Shown in pieces: positions 32,533-43,451 of a stretch of DNA of 64,000 bases. Below the pieces are notes generated by a model. That model ran no database searches. It was not told the DNA's origin and was given only the letters and a program-made list of their open reading frames with translations. The translations under genes were made by a program, and so were the position numbers. Origin of the DNA: Calendula officinalis (Eukaryota > Streptophyta > Magnoliopsida > Asterales > Asteraceae); contig OY970828.1 in NCBI GenBank assembly GCA_963853835.1, forward strand, positions 64,410,861-64,474,860, given 5' to 3'. Every line of letters starts with the position of its first letter. The first letter of the stretch is position 1.

Positions 32533-33429
32533 GCCTTAGATAAAAACAAAGAAAAAGAAAAGAAAAAGAAAAGAAACTCTAGTTTCATCACTTTCATGCA
32601 TTGACTTACAACTAAAATTTAGAAGGTTTTTCACTCTAAATAATCTTATAAGACGGCCGGTAGTTTTACTGAGGATCAAACATGCCAATTTTTTCGGTTT
32701 CAACCTTAGTTTCGAGTTTGCCCTCACTTCAAAATAATGAAGGCGCAGCTTTGAGTAGCCCCGTAGGCTTGTCAAGAAGTAAGATTCAGCGAGTACACAA
32801 AAAATGGTGAGGACTCGCGAGGACATCTCCAAAAAATTTCAAAAATTTCCGTAAAAAATATATATAACTCTCCATGATTAATTACATTTGACAAAAAAAA
32901 TAATTTGAAAAAAAATAATTATGATTCACTTTTTTTTTGTGGATCATAACAATGAACCATATTTTTTTTTGTGGATCAAATTTATGATCCATATTTTTTT
33001 TTTAGATCATTTTTTTTATTTTTTTGGATCTTATAGGCTGCGATTTTTATGTTTAAAAATGAATTTTTTTTGACAAAAGTTTGTTTTGGATCATTTTCAG
33101 AGTTTTTTTTTTGGAGTCCTTGCAGTCCTCACCGGTTTTTGAGTCCTCACCGGATTTGTGAGCCGACTAATCCCAGGGTGACCACCTGCTTTGCAAGCAG
33201 GTAGACCGGAGTCGGCGCGGGTGAACCTTGGTGGCCACAAGGGGGTATATTTTTGTTACTCCTAGGATTCAAACTTGGGACCTTCAATCATTTTCACTAA
33301 GTGGAGACCAAACTCTTATCATTAGAACACCCCTTGCGGTAACAAACATACAAACTTATAATATTCATGATATGCAATCAATAACCTACAAACTTATAAT
33401 ATTCATGATATGCAAATTGATTGCGCTTA
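32533..33429. repeat. Decayed repeats: inverted-repeat element and tRNA-like SINE remnant
   Basis: GGTGAGGACTCGCGAGGACA (about 32804) is partly mirrored by AGTCCTTGCAGTCCTCACC (about 33116-33134), suggesting an element with a low-complexity core of repeated TTTTTTGTGGATCA words (32925-33010). Bases 33171-33350 contain a minus-strand B-box-like CCCAAGTTTGAATCCTA (33264-33280) with an A-box-like segment upstream. A CCTGCTTTGCAAGCAGG hairpin lies near 33186. Together these look like a tRNA-derived SINE remnant. Confidence 0.45.
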
Positions 33430-33961
33430 ATTGGGGTGTTAAAAGATATCCAAAAAACCGGGTATCTGAAAAATTACCCGATATCCGAAATTCGAGTATC
33501 CGAAATCTGGGTATCATAAAATCCGGATATCCAAAAATCCCGGTATCCGAATTTTGGGTACCAAATCCGAGTAGTGTTTTATAAGATTTTCGGGTACACG
33601 ATATCCGAAAAATTACCCAATAATAAAAATTATCCGAAAAATATACGAAAAACATCCAAAATATTTCAAATACCTTACATGTCCAAAAATACATGAAATA
33701 TTTGAAAATACCCGAAATATCCCGAAAAAATACTCGAAATATCTGAAAAATATTTGAATATTTTATTTTTTCCAGATACCGGATACTTGAAATCTGGATA
33801 TCCGAATTTCGGATACCCGAAATCCGCATATCCGAATTTCGGATACCCGAAATCCGCATATCCGAATTTCGGATACCGGATTCAGGTAGTAAAAAATAAA
33901 AATCACTAACCGAAAATCCAGTACCTGAAATTCTTCTAGATACCCAGTTTTGAACACCCAT
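33430..33961. mobile_element. hAT-like element with GATATCC / CCGAAATTCGG arrays
   Basis: Starts ATTGGGGTGTTAAAAGATAT and ends AGTTTTGAACACCCAT. The flanks TGCGCTTA and AACGCTTA match at 6 of 8 bases, a decayed hAT-like TSD. The interior is almost entirely CCGGGTATC, ATATCCGAAAAT and CGAAATTCGGATA words. The long minus-strand frame across it is a product of the repeat. Confidence 0.6.
33801..33878. repeat. 30-bp minisatellite, 2.6 copies
   Basis: Unit TCCGAATTTCGGATACCCGA followed by AATCCGCATA starts at 33801, 33831 and 33861. Each unit holds the palindrome CCGAATTTCGG-like core. It is too short and lacks spacers to be a CRISPR-type array. Confidence 0.9.
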
Positions 33962-34205
33962 AACGCTTATATCCCACTAGACCACAACCAAAAACTTGAG
34001 ATATGCAAAGTTCATATAGCAAAAAAAAGAAAACACTAAAGTGTTTTGTCACCACAGCTGAACTTTGATATGCAAAGTTCATACAATAAATAATACAAAG
34101 TGTTTAATGACTTTAATCTTCGTAGGCAATTTTCATGCTTAACATGTAGTACATTAACCACCACCCACTAACTCTTAACTATAATGTACGACCACTTAAA
34201 ACATA

Positions 34206-34519
34206 CTTCCTCCGATTTAAAATAAAGTGATACATTGTTAGTTTCACGCTTTTTTAAGCAAAATATGATAATAAGGGTTAAATTACATTAACTGGATGGT
34301 TAGTGGGGAATGGTTCCCACAATTCTTGAATAAAGTAATGTTAATGATGGTTAAAAGTAAAAGTAAGGGTAAATGAGTCATTTCACTTTATTAATGTAAG
34401 TAGTTAGTGGGTGTGGGGTCCACTACCTTTTACCAAATAAGGTAAATTTTCAAAGTGTATCACTTATTTTGATACACCCATATATGAAAAGTGTATCACT
34501 TATTTTAAATCGGAGGAAA
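34206..34519. mobile_element. Stowaway-type MITE 4
   Basis: CTTCCTCCGATTTAAAATAA and TTATTTTAAATCGGAGGAAA are mirrored ends, with TA at 34204-34205 and 34520-34521. It is a shorter relative of the 29406-29780 copy. Confidence 0.93.
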
Positions 34520-34879
34520 TATAAAATAACTGTAAACACAACTCTAAAGGTTGGCGTTATCAGAACTCAGACCCGTTACTTTGTTTACGTCACCTGCATA
34601 TCATAGATATCCAAAATCTGGGAGTTAATGATCCACATAAACCAAGAAAAAGTTTATCTCAAATTTTCAAGTATCATAAAAACTAAATCACAATATGCAT
34701 ATTTTGTATGTTTATTTACAGTCAGTAGATGATGATGATGCATTTTTCACCCTTGGCCAATGGTCAATAAATACCTCATCTTCAAAATGCCCACAAAGTA
34801 ACTGAACTCATTGCAGCCATGAAACAAGTAAAAGTGGTCTTTGTATGCACACATGGAAATTTGAAACTGTGGTCAAGTC

Positions 34880-35484
34880 TTAGATGGATTTCTTGTTGGA
34901 TGTTTGACTTTGACCATCAGATTCAACAGGAAGAAGAGACAAGATCCTCATCCTATACAGAAAATGATTATCAAATTTAATTTAGCCTAAAATTACTAAA
35001 ACAATGATGCATGCAAAGATACCTGAATTTTAACTGATTATGATTTTAACGCTAGGGTTAAAATGATATGAAAAAACTGAATAAGCATACATCCATGAAA
35101 GAAGTACAAAATTAAGTGGCTTCCCAATATATGGTACAAAACCTGTGAGGTAAACCTGTTACAATCCCATTATTATTACTAATCTCTACCATTTTCAAAT
35201 AAAAAATAAAAATATACCTCTAGGAAGAAAAAGCTCAACAACAGGACCGAATACCCCTGTTCTGCTATTCCTATCATAACCCTGCAAAAATATGATGTTT
35301 TAGCAACTAAATTATACATGGAAAAAGAATAAATTCTGTTAAAAAGATATTATTTATGTATCTGCAATACCGCCCAAGATCAGTTGGTTTATCATATTGT
35401 GAAGTTATTGGCTCGTTTTGGCTGAATAAAGTTGATGCATTTTTTTCAGTAACCGTAAGACCAAATTGAGCAATATCGTTGTAC
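34880..35484 (-). pseudogene. EI24-like gene fragment (four exons, rest missing)
   Basis: Plant EI24/etoposide-induced-2.4-like proteins are multi-pass ER membrane proteins. Four minus-strand exons with AG/GT borders are seen. Exon 35371-35484 starts YNDIAQFGLTVTEK. Exon 35218-35281 encodes VMIGIAEQGYSVLLLSFFF. Exon about 35062-35155 encodes VYLTGFVPYIGKPLNFVLL then SWMYAYS. Exon 34880-34952 encodes the end, MRILSLLPVESDGQ...KKSI-stop. The frame is continuous across the first three. The N-terminal half is absent upstream (35490-37597), and the exons normally between SWMYAY and the C-terminus are also absent. The donor of the third exon is unclear. This is a partial duplicate or a deletion relic, not a whole gene. 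The assignment rests on family recall. Confidence 0.75.
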
Positions 35485-35489
35485 CTATA

Positions 35490-35860
35490 CAGAAGTTATT
35501 TACAATAATACATGCTTTGTATAATGATGTTACAAGATATAGAGTATCTGATGAGAAGAAATAGAATGTACCAGATAGTGCTTAAAATGATACTGAATAT
35601 GTACAAGGAAAGAGAGGAAGAGAGAAGAAGCAAAGAGAAAAGAAGAGATTATTATAAGAGAATAATATTTTTGTTTTTTGTGTTCCCGGGTTGGATAGGA
35701 AAGAAAAGAAAATTGTCATTTTTTGTGTTTCTAAGTTGGAGAGAAGGGAAAATAGATTATATATTTCAATTTTATCCTTAAAATATAAATAAATTAGGTA
35801 ATGTTAAGGGTACTTTGGTAATTGCAAATATTTTTAACTAATCTTGAAAGGTGACTCTAA
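35490..35860. other. AT-rich region 5' of the EI24 fragment
   Basis: Upstream EI24 exons should lie here but none is seen. The AG-rich plus-strand open frame at 35512-35781 is low complexity. Confidence 0.5.
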
Positions 35861-36391
35861 GAGCATCTCCAATGATAGTTTTTTCTAAAGCTTATTACAA
35901 TTACAATAAGTCTTTGAAAGACTTTTTACCATTGAGATACCTAGCTTTTTGAAAAGCTTATTGCAAAGACTTATTCTCTACTAAGTTTTTAACCATCTTT
36001 TAATGTTTGTCTTTTTTAATCCCCCATGTATAATAACATTTCATTTTAAACCTTAGATATGTTATATATAAATTCTTTATTATATTTTTATTAGTTAATA
36101 AATAAATTATATAATATCTAATGCTAATTATTACAATATTTATGTATGAAAATATTTTAAAAAATATTATATTTAGTAAGATTTCAAAAAATTGTCAAAT
36201 TATATATAGGGGTATTTATAAAACATTTGAGATAGATTAAGCTAAATTAGAAATTTTGTAAAAGGAAAAGCTTTTTAGAAAGGTTAACCATTGGAGATGT
36301 TATTTAGGAAAGGGTTTTTTGTTAGTGGAATGTTGATGTGGCAAAAAGAATAAGCTTTTGAGAGGTTAACCATTGGGGTCCGGAGATGCTC
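35861..36391. mobile_element. Tourist/PIF-type MITE
   Basis: GAGCATCTCCAATGATAG at the left and ACCATTGGGGTCCGGAGATGCTC at the right are inverted copies. TAA is duplicated at 35858-35860 and 36392-36394. GAGCATCTCCAA is a widespread plant Tourist-like terminus. Subterminal AACCATTGG/CCAATG words occur on both sides. Confidence 0.9.
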
Positions 36392-36394
36392 TAA

Positions 36395-37597
36395 ATCCAC
36401 TCCTTAGTGGAAAGGTAATTATGATAAAATGATTTAAATGATTGGAAAAATTAATTATCACTAGAAAAGTAAGCCTAACTCCCCAATCCCATTAACCAGC
36501 CCATCAACCTTATAGCAATTGTCCATATTTAATTCATTTACCCTAATATCTAAGCATTCACCCAAACATCAAACACCCACTCAAACCTTAAACACTCTCA
36601 GCCGACTCTCAGTCGCCAGACAGCTCCACCTCCGACGGCCACCACATCGCCGGCCACCATGTCGCCGGCCACCACTCTGCCACGCTCGCGATTTCTCCGA
36701 CACGCTCGCTCACAGTTCGACCACCGTTCGTCCCGGCCACCACTTTGCGACGGTCACTGTTTTCCACCATTCGTCCGCCACGCCGCCCTCCGCCGCTCTA
36801 GATCCGCCGTCCGCCACGTCGGATCCACTATCGATCTATTTATGTCTCTCTCTCTTCTGTTCTCTCTCTCTCTTGTTCGTTCTCTCTCTGTCTCTCTCTC
36901 ATGTCTCTTTTTTTCTTTAGATCTCTGAATCTCTTAATTAAGAGTAATACATGATGTTAATAGAGGTTTTGGTTTGTTTGGATTAAAGAGCTTAAAATTA
37001 GGTTAATAGAGGTTAAAAATGGGGTTAATGAAGGTAATCTGAGATATAGAACTGAATCGAGGTTAATAGGGTAATCTGAGATGTGGATTAATAAAATAAT
37101 TCCTTAATATAAATAAAGTATTTAAATAAGTAATTAATATAAATACAATTTTCGAGATAATTTTTTCCCAATAAAAATACAATTTTTAAGATACCGACTT
37201 TCAAATTGTGGAGTGAATAAAGTAGGACCCATCTTGAATCTTCTCTTCTCTCCAAATCTTCCCACTTTTGGGAGGAATATTATGAGAGAAAAAATTCTCC
37301 AAATTTCCTTCCTCTTCTGTTCCTTTCTTTTATAAAAAAACTCTAGAACACAATATAATTTTTATTTGTTTCCATTTCCTTTTTCTTCTCCTGAATTAAA
37401 ACTCTGAAACAGAGTGTTAGAAAAACGTAATGCCAACTGATATTCATATTCAAACAATGAATGTTTTAATGATAACTGCACATATGACTTTTGTATACTC
37501 ACATAAATAAGTTGCAAGAGTCCAAGTTGTAAGAAGGCACAGAGTCTTGCTTTTAAGCATTGCTCGTGATAATCATATGGGCTTCCAAAAGATAATA
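36395..37597. other. Intergenic with a GC-rich patch and CT microsatellite
   Basis: Bases 36600-36830 are a CCGCCA/CGGCCACCA-rich patch giving open frames rich in Pro/Arg/His. A (TC)n-rich stretch lies at 36843-36905. From about 36950, GGTTAATAGAGGT words repeat imperfectly four times. No protein domain is recognised. It may be a decayed leader/exon patch of another element. Confidence 0.5.
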
Positions 37598-40073
37598 TCT
37601 CTACTATATTATAAAGGGTTTACCCCTTCCATAATTAGTAAGGCTGAAAATTCAGCCAACACACTTGCTAAATTACATTTGACTTCAATAAAAAAAATAA
37701 GAGGCAGGTTTTCAACCTGCGACCTTGGGATAATACGCATGCGTCCATACCACTTGCTACATTGCTCTAATATGATTTTTTTCCAAAATAGATAACTATT
37801 AAACAAAAAGGATTTGGTGGTGTGGGTTTCGGCCCAGAACAACTACGAAGTGTTAAGGAATTGGCGTCAAGCATTTTAGTGGCCCATCTGAACGAAGTCG
37901 GATATGTTAAGTGGCCCATGCAATGTCCAGCTCTAACCACCATCAATTCGACCATTGAACGAAATGGGACTCCTCGATTCCAACGATTCTTTCATCTCTC
38001 CCCCATCGATTGCTCCATCCCTCTCCCAATCCTCCTTGATTCTGCGAATCCTCGGTTATTTCAACATGCATCCTTCTGCAATCGTCTCCTCGATTCCTTA
38101 AGCTTGAATTAAATCTTACCCTATAAATACCATTCAAAACAAAGATCTCCTAATTCGAAATCTCAAGCAACAGCAACGATATCGATTTTGAGGTATGTAT
38201 AATTGTTTCATATTTGGTTACTGATTGGACACCAAAAGGGTTTGTAATTTTAGTTTCGTTATCTAGGAGGATTAGTGTTTCATATTTGTTAGTGTTTCAC
38301 ATCGTTATCCAGGAGGGTGTTTAATATACGTACACCTATATTTCACCACCGATTAGCTTAGGTTACTGATTGTGTATTCAAGTTTAGTGATTGTTATCAA
38401 TTTCATACATTACCTTTTGTTTGTGCGTTTTCTTTTGAATTTGTAACAAATTTAAAATTTTTCATTATCTTAATAGGTAATTGGCATCATTGACAATTTA
38501 CTCATCCTATGACGTTTTTCTAATTTCCGTTCATGAATCTTTTTCATGGTTAGTAGTACATTCACTTTCAAAGTCACTCTCTGCTTGATTATATTTTAAT
38601 TGGGAATTTTGCAGCAAGAAAATGTAAATGCCCTGATCTATATCTCCCCGATAACTTTTAAGCTATACTGCTATCACCATCAATTTTAGATCTTGGTGTT
38701 GTTATAAAATGTTCGTTGCCATTGATTAAGCTTAACTATTCATAAGAAATGTTTTGCGAATGAAAAAGGAAAGAGATGAAGAAAGAATTAACTTTGACTT
38801 TTACGAATGTTTTGTGTGACTCAGTTAAAATCCATATACACATGTTTTTCGTATTCAAATCTTTTTTTCTGATGCTATATTCTAAAATATGTATATCATG
38901 GTGTTGGTTCTTTCTTTTTTACACTGGTGAAGAGCTTTTTGAAGAAACAAGTTGAACAAGAATCTACAATTAAGAAACTACGAGCTCTTGTACCTAATAA
39001 AAATATACATGCATATCTTATTACATTAAGAAGTTAAATTAATATGTTGCACATGTTCTTATTATATATATTTTTTTTATTAATTTTGGAGAAACTTAGA
39101 TCAGGGATTCTGAACAAGAGAAGAATAGGATTTATAAACAAGCTACAGTTACTTTATTCTAATGACGTACTTTTATAATAGTCTTTACAAAAATTCATAC
39201 ATAATTGTCATTAGTTGAAAGTTTAACTTTTCATTTTTTTTCTAATTCTTTTTTAGTTATTTTCAGGTTGAAGAGTATAAATTGTAGAATTTAAAAAGGA
39301 GAAATAGCAACAGGTAAGCAGCTGCCAGAAATAAGAGACACTCAATTATATAGAGATACAACTGAAATTGCAGCAAATAAACAACACCATGAAGTTCCTG
39401 ATGGAAAATATTTGCTTTTTATGATAGTGATGTTTTTGAAGTGGTTCTTAGTTCTTACCAATCAGTCTGTTTCTGTGTTCTACTCATGAATAAGACTCTT
39501 GTACATGAATAACATTTCTGCAAATGCATATTGTATGACTACGGAATGCTTATGGTATGGTTATGGTTTAACTAGCGGATTAACCGGGACACCCAAAAAC
39601 ATAAGAAAAAATATTAATTAAAATTACTTTAAACATTATACATCCTTAATCAGTTAGTGTGCATAATCAAATCAACTTCTTATTTTGCAATGACCGTATC
39701 AGAGACATACACTGATTATGCACTGACTGGTGGTTGGATGATCGAGAGTATCATCTCACAAAGAAAATGACATCCTGATGTCGTTTTTGTTCACAAAGAT
39801 TGCAGACTTGGGTTATGATTCAGAAAACATTAGCAGAAAATAAAGAGCAACCAAAAAATTTGGTATTTACTGGGTCACCTTTGAACCGCTTAGCCGTCAG
39901 GCCTCAACCGGCAGAAAGTGACCAAAACCGGGCAGATTTGATCCGCACCTCTGACCGGGTCATGGCTAAACCGCTATCATCAATACTCACACTGCCACCT
40001 ACCATCATCACTATCGCCACCGCAAACTAAAGTTATAAAGTACCTGCCGCCGCATTGCGCGGGTACCAGCTAG
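37598..40073 (+). mobile_element. Non-autonomous Helitron 2 (2.5 kb)
   Basis: Starts TCTCTACTATATTATAAAGG after A (37597) and ends GCGCGGGTACCAGCTAG before T (40074). The 3' hairpin is GTACCTGC / GCGGGTAC (one mismatch), about 11 bp before the end. Ends and length match Helitron 1, so they form one family, but internal cargo differs. There is a leader-like segment 37970-38195 ending before a GTATGTATAATTG donor-like site, a KKQVEQESTIKKLRALV-like coiled-coil piece at about 38945-38985, and an exon-like stretch at about 39800-40010. No RepHel frame is present and the donor genes are unknown. Confidence 0.85.
37701..37776 (-). repeat. tRNA-like module in the Helitron 2 5' region (antisense)
   Basis: On the minus strand GGTCGCAGGTTGAAAACCTG (37704-37723) takes the place of the B box, and GTAGCAAGTGGTATGGACGC (37741-37760) that of the A box. 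It is more degraded than the module in Helitron 1 but sits at the same distance from the 5' end. Confidence 0.4.
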
Positions 40074-40317
40074 TCCATTCTAATGATGGAAGGATAACAG
40101 ATCTTAGAATGAAATAAGCACACGTTTTATATATAAAAAAAACAATCAATACAAGTTGAAAACACACAAGAACAAGCGCATTTCTGGATTTTAAAATTCA
40201 AACTTAATTTTCGTTAGACTCAAATGTGACCCCAATTTCCTTATTTATCTGTCCAAACTGATCCCATTGTATATACTGCTTCTTATAAAATCGAGATCTA
40301 GGGTTTAGACAACCCAC
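40074..40317. other. Intergenic spacer
   Basis: A short stretch between Helitron 2 and the solo LTR. No gene seen. Confidence 0.5.
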
Positions 40318-40322
40318 CCCCA

Positions 40323-40841
40323 TGTTGGTGATTTGTATCACCAATATTATTTAAGTGTAATGGTATAAGCTTGTTGACCAAATGTAATCTTAATAAATAT
40401 TAAACAAGTAAGGATGGTGCGGATTGCACGCTTGTTTGAATTTATTCTGATTAAAATACACCGACTGAACGGGGTCCGGGGGCAGCGCCCCTGGCGGGGT
40501 CCAAGGTGCAGAGCTAAAAAAAATTCGGATTCTAGAATAAAACCCGGATATTCAACCGTTAGACCCAACCCTAATTTGACCCGATCTTAGTAGTCTTGAT
40601 CGGTTTTATGTGGTTTTGAAACTGCATTCTAGCAGTTGGTGAAAGATGGAATGAACCATCGTTTTGGTCATAATTTTTTGGTACGATTTCTCAAAAAACA
40701 CACACATAATCTCTGTTCTTGATCACACTGTGTTTTATCCGATTAGAGATTTCGAGAGTACCCTCGAAATACTTTGATCTGATAGTGAATACACGACTTC
40801 ACAGTGATCCAAGCAAATCGAAATCAGTACAATATCTAACA
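40323..40841. mobile_element. Solo LTR (519 bp)
   Basis: TGTTGGTGATTTG...ATATCTAACA with TG/CA ends and a perfect 5-bp TSD CCCCA at 40318-40322 and 40842-40846. There is no internal region or second LTR, so it is a product of intra-element recombination. It contains the GC-rich hairpin GGGGTCCGGGGGCAGCGCCC, a motif seen in several plant Copia LTRs. The orientation on the plus strand is inferred from the TGTTGG start. Confidence 0.88.
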
Positions 40842-40846
40842 CCCCA

Positions 40847-41650
40847 TGGGGCTGCGATTTACTTTACGGCGGCGGATGACAAATTTTTGCACTCTGTGTT
40901 GTTGCACATGTATATCTAAATCATCAATGGCTACATTTCGTGTTGCCACCACCACCGCTGGACACTGGTCTCCATGTGGTCAAGCTTGTTCATAAGGTTT
41001 TTGCACTATGTGATGTAAATCTCCCGCTGAATCTGCTCCGGCGGTGACGGTGGTTTCTGACCAATTAACCCTATTTTTCTTTTTTTGACAAATTAAACCT
41101 AAAACTCTATAAGACTTTTGTTTGAAATTTGAAATAAGCATCCTCAACTAATTGAAAGGAAACAATTTGAATCAGTCATCTTTTTCCCTCCAACGACATG
41201 TTTTGTTGAATAAAAAGTAGAATTATGTTAACAAAATATTGTGAGCGAATGGAATTGTTTGAAATTTCGATGGTAAATCAATGATAAAAACTAATTAAAA
41301 TTTACACGGATTCTGTTAAATAAGGTAACACTATTTTTCCTTTTTAATTGACAAATTAATTATGGCAGCATTTAATGTCCGAATCAAATATCCAACTATT
41401 TTATGCTTCTCTTTTATTTTGAGAACGATAACTATATATTACCACTCAGAAAACCAATTTCAATTCATATTCTCCCTTAAACACCCTAACTTAAGAACTC
41501 CATCCTAATCTTCTGTCCTAACTACGATCAAGAACTCCGGTAAAAACTTCAACTTTTTTACACTTCATTTGTATGCACGTATGTATGTAGTTTCATATTA
41601 GTATTCACTTTTTTACATATTCTTTACGTGTTCCTTTTTGTGGCAGATCG
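40847..41650 (+). promoter_or_regulatory. Upstream region and probable leader intron of the MADS gene
   Basis: A TATA-like CTATATATTACCA lies at about 41431. A plausible 5'-UTR intron runs from the donor at 41540 (CCG|GTAAAAAC) to the acceptor at 41646 (GTGGCAG), four bases before the ATG. No other gene seen. Confidence 0.4.
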
Positions 41651-42478
41651 ATGGGTCGTGCAAAGTTACAAATGGAACTCATAACGAAAGAGAAAACTCG
41701 AAACACAACTTACCTTAAGCGAAAACAAGGAATCATAAAGAAAGCAACTGAATTCTCCATTCTTTGCGATGTTGATACTACTATTATCATATACCCTCCT
41801 AATTCAAATCAGCCCGAGATTTGGCCCGAAGACAGTGAAAAGTTCAAGAAAACTATTGCATCTTTCACGTCGAAAAAGGGCGAAAATGGCAAGAGAACTT
41901 ACGACCTCAATGATTTTTTTCAAGACCGGAAGAAAAAGATCGAAGAAGAGCTTGTTAAGGCGCGCAAGAAGAATATGGAAGCGAAATACTCAACATGGTT
42001 CGATGAACTCAACGGGTTAAACGAAGGGCAATTAAGGAATTTTGTCATGACCTTGGAAAACAAGGAGAGTATAGTGAGAGCTCATCTTGAATTAATCAAT
42101 AAAAGAAACATCAACATTCACTATGCGGGTATGGGCATGGGTTTGGGTTTGGGTTCACATTATGGTTCAGGCTCGGGTTCGTGTTCACACCCGAGTCTTG
42201 ATCATGTTCAAAGGGTGAATCACCAGTTTGTGAACCATCATGATCTTGGGTGGTTAAATGATGCCACTAATTCCTTTGTACCGATGGCGCATGAACCGAT
42301 GATGGGCTACGGTTATCCGGTGTTTGATGGTAGTATGGTTTATGAGAACACGAACCAGTGGGCGTTTCAACCGCCGGTGGTTCATGGTGGGATGTTGCCG
42401 GAGTTTGTAATGCAAGAAGTTGGCTCACAAATGAATTACGGTGTTGGAGATTTTGGAGGAAGGTTTATGGCTAATTAG
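41651..42478 (+). CDS. Type I MADS-box transcription factor (AGL82-like)
   Basis: A single coding exon of 275 residues. The MADS domain occupies residues 1-60 (MGRAKLQMELI, TRNTTYLKRKQGIIKKATEF, SILCDVDTTIIIY), followed by PEIWPED, a signature of type I proteins close to Arabidopsis AGL82, AGL47 and AGL103. There is no keratin-like K domain. A basic, probably helical stretch (100-125; DRKKKIEEELVKARKKN) and KYSTWFDELNGLNEGQLRNF follow. The C-terminus is Met/Gly-rich (about 158-180) with repeated G-Y/G-M motifs. Type I MADS factors are nuclear, act as heterodimers and mostly function in female gametophyte and endosperm. No internal breaks, and the single-exon structure is normal for type I. 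Exact orthology is unproven. Confidence 0.93.
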   Translation: MGRAKLQMELITKEKTRNTTYLKRKQGIIKKATEFSILCDVDTTIIIYPPNSNQPEIWPEDSEKFKKTIASFTSKKGENGKRTYDLNDFFQDRKKKIEEELVKARKKNMEAKYSTWFDELNGLNEGQLRNFVMTLENKESIVRAHLELINKRNINIHYAGMGMGLGLGSHYGSGSGSCSHPSLDHVQRVNHQFVNHHDLGWLNDATNSFVPMAHEPMMGYGYPVFDGSMVYENTNQWAFQPPVVHGGMLPEFVMQEVGSQMNYGVGDFGGRFMAN

Positions 42479-43451
42479 TTTTATTATTGTGTCATTTAAT
42501 TTCTTGTTGGACATAGTTATTTGCCTTAGGTTTTCGATTATTGTTTTGGACATAGTCATTTAATTTCTTGTTTGGTCACAAGTTCAGTCGCCATAATGAA
42601 GAGTTTGGTCGTGACCTTTGGTCGAGATCACCTCACGATGCAAGTGAGCAAGTCTGCAACACTACTAGTAGTGTTAGTCTTGTTCACTATTTTGTAGTCA
42701 GAAACTCAGAGTTATTATTATTATTATAAAATTCACGAGACACATTAAAATATAGAGTTGTGATATTAAAATTGTACTCAAAGCATGTACAATCGTAAAA
42801 TACTTTGGAACTATATGATAATCAATAAGAAAGAAACATAAATATGATAAATTACAAGTTGAGATTTATAGAAACATAAAATTAAGTTTATATGCATGAG
42901 TAGATAGATTAGAAAACTAATACGTAGTATAATTTTATACCCATACAAATTTAAGATGTCCACCAGGACTTGAACGAGTCAAAAGTTGATAATGGCCTAT
43001 TAACTTACGAAATTCTAAATCATTCAATTGATAGAATTAGATAATTAATTTCATAGATGAGGTTCTAACTCCTAAATCATTTACATGTAACGTTATTCTT
43101 CGTAATACATAATTACCTATCAATTCAATCACATGCTTAGTTTAATATATGCAAATCACGTCTAATACATATTTGCTTTGTAATTCCTTCAACATACGCC
43201 TTTGTATTGAGCAGTAGTTTAAGCACAATCATATGCAGAATTATGAAACACAAACAAAACATACAAAAACTGTTTTTATAAGGCAGCCATAAATGTACTT
43301 CAACAAACATGTTAATTACAGCAACAAACCTGGAGAAAAATGAAACTGTACAGCACAGGGTATCCCTCACATTGCTTATGTTTATGTTACACATATTTCT
43401 CTTATGATTTTTTATTAATAATAAGAATAAGAATGCAGGTAGGTGGTCCGT
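42479..43451. other. Convergent intergenic region between MADS and NFU2
   Basis: Holds the two 3' UTRs, which point at each other. A GTCATTTAATTTCTTG word is repeated at 42491 and 42555. The open frame at 43137-43394 has no domain signature. Confidence 0.55.

Noticed and set aside
33801..33878. Possible CRISPR-like array
   Set aside because: 30-bp head-to-tail units without spacers in a plant nuclear sequence. It is a minisatellite.
33386..33961. 191-residue minus-strand frame of RISGIRNSDM-type repeats
   Set aside because: A translation of the CCGAAATTCGG/GATATCC repeat of a hAT-like element. The peptide repeat simply follows the DNA repeat.
36519..36928. Overlapping frames of 133 and 89 residues rich in Pro/Arg/His/Ser
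   Set aside because: They arise from a CCGCCA-rich patch followed by a (TC)n microsatellite. No domain, no conserved motif.
37547..38137. Frames of 62-96 residues in Helitron 2 as host genes
   Set aside because: They overlap on opposite strands across the Helitron 5' region and show no recognisable domain. Probably non-coding leader sequence.
39800..40030. 76-residue frame with FTGSPLNRLAVRPQPAES, considered as a NUDIX-type fragment
   Set aside because: The similarity was too short and uncertain to name. Kept only as exon-like cargo of Helitron 2.
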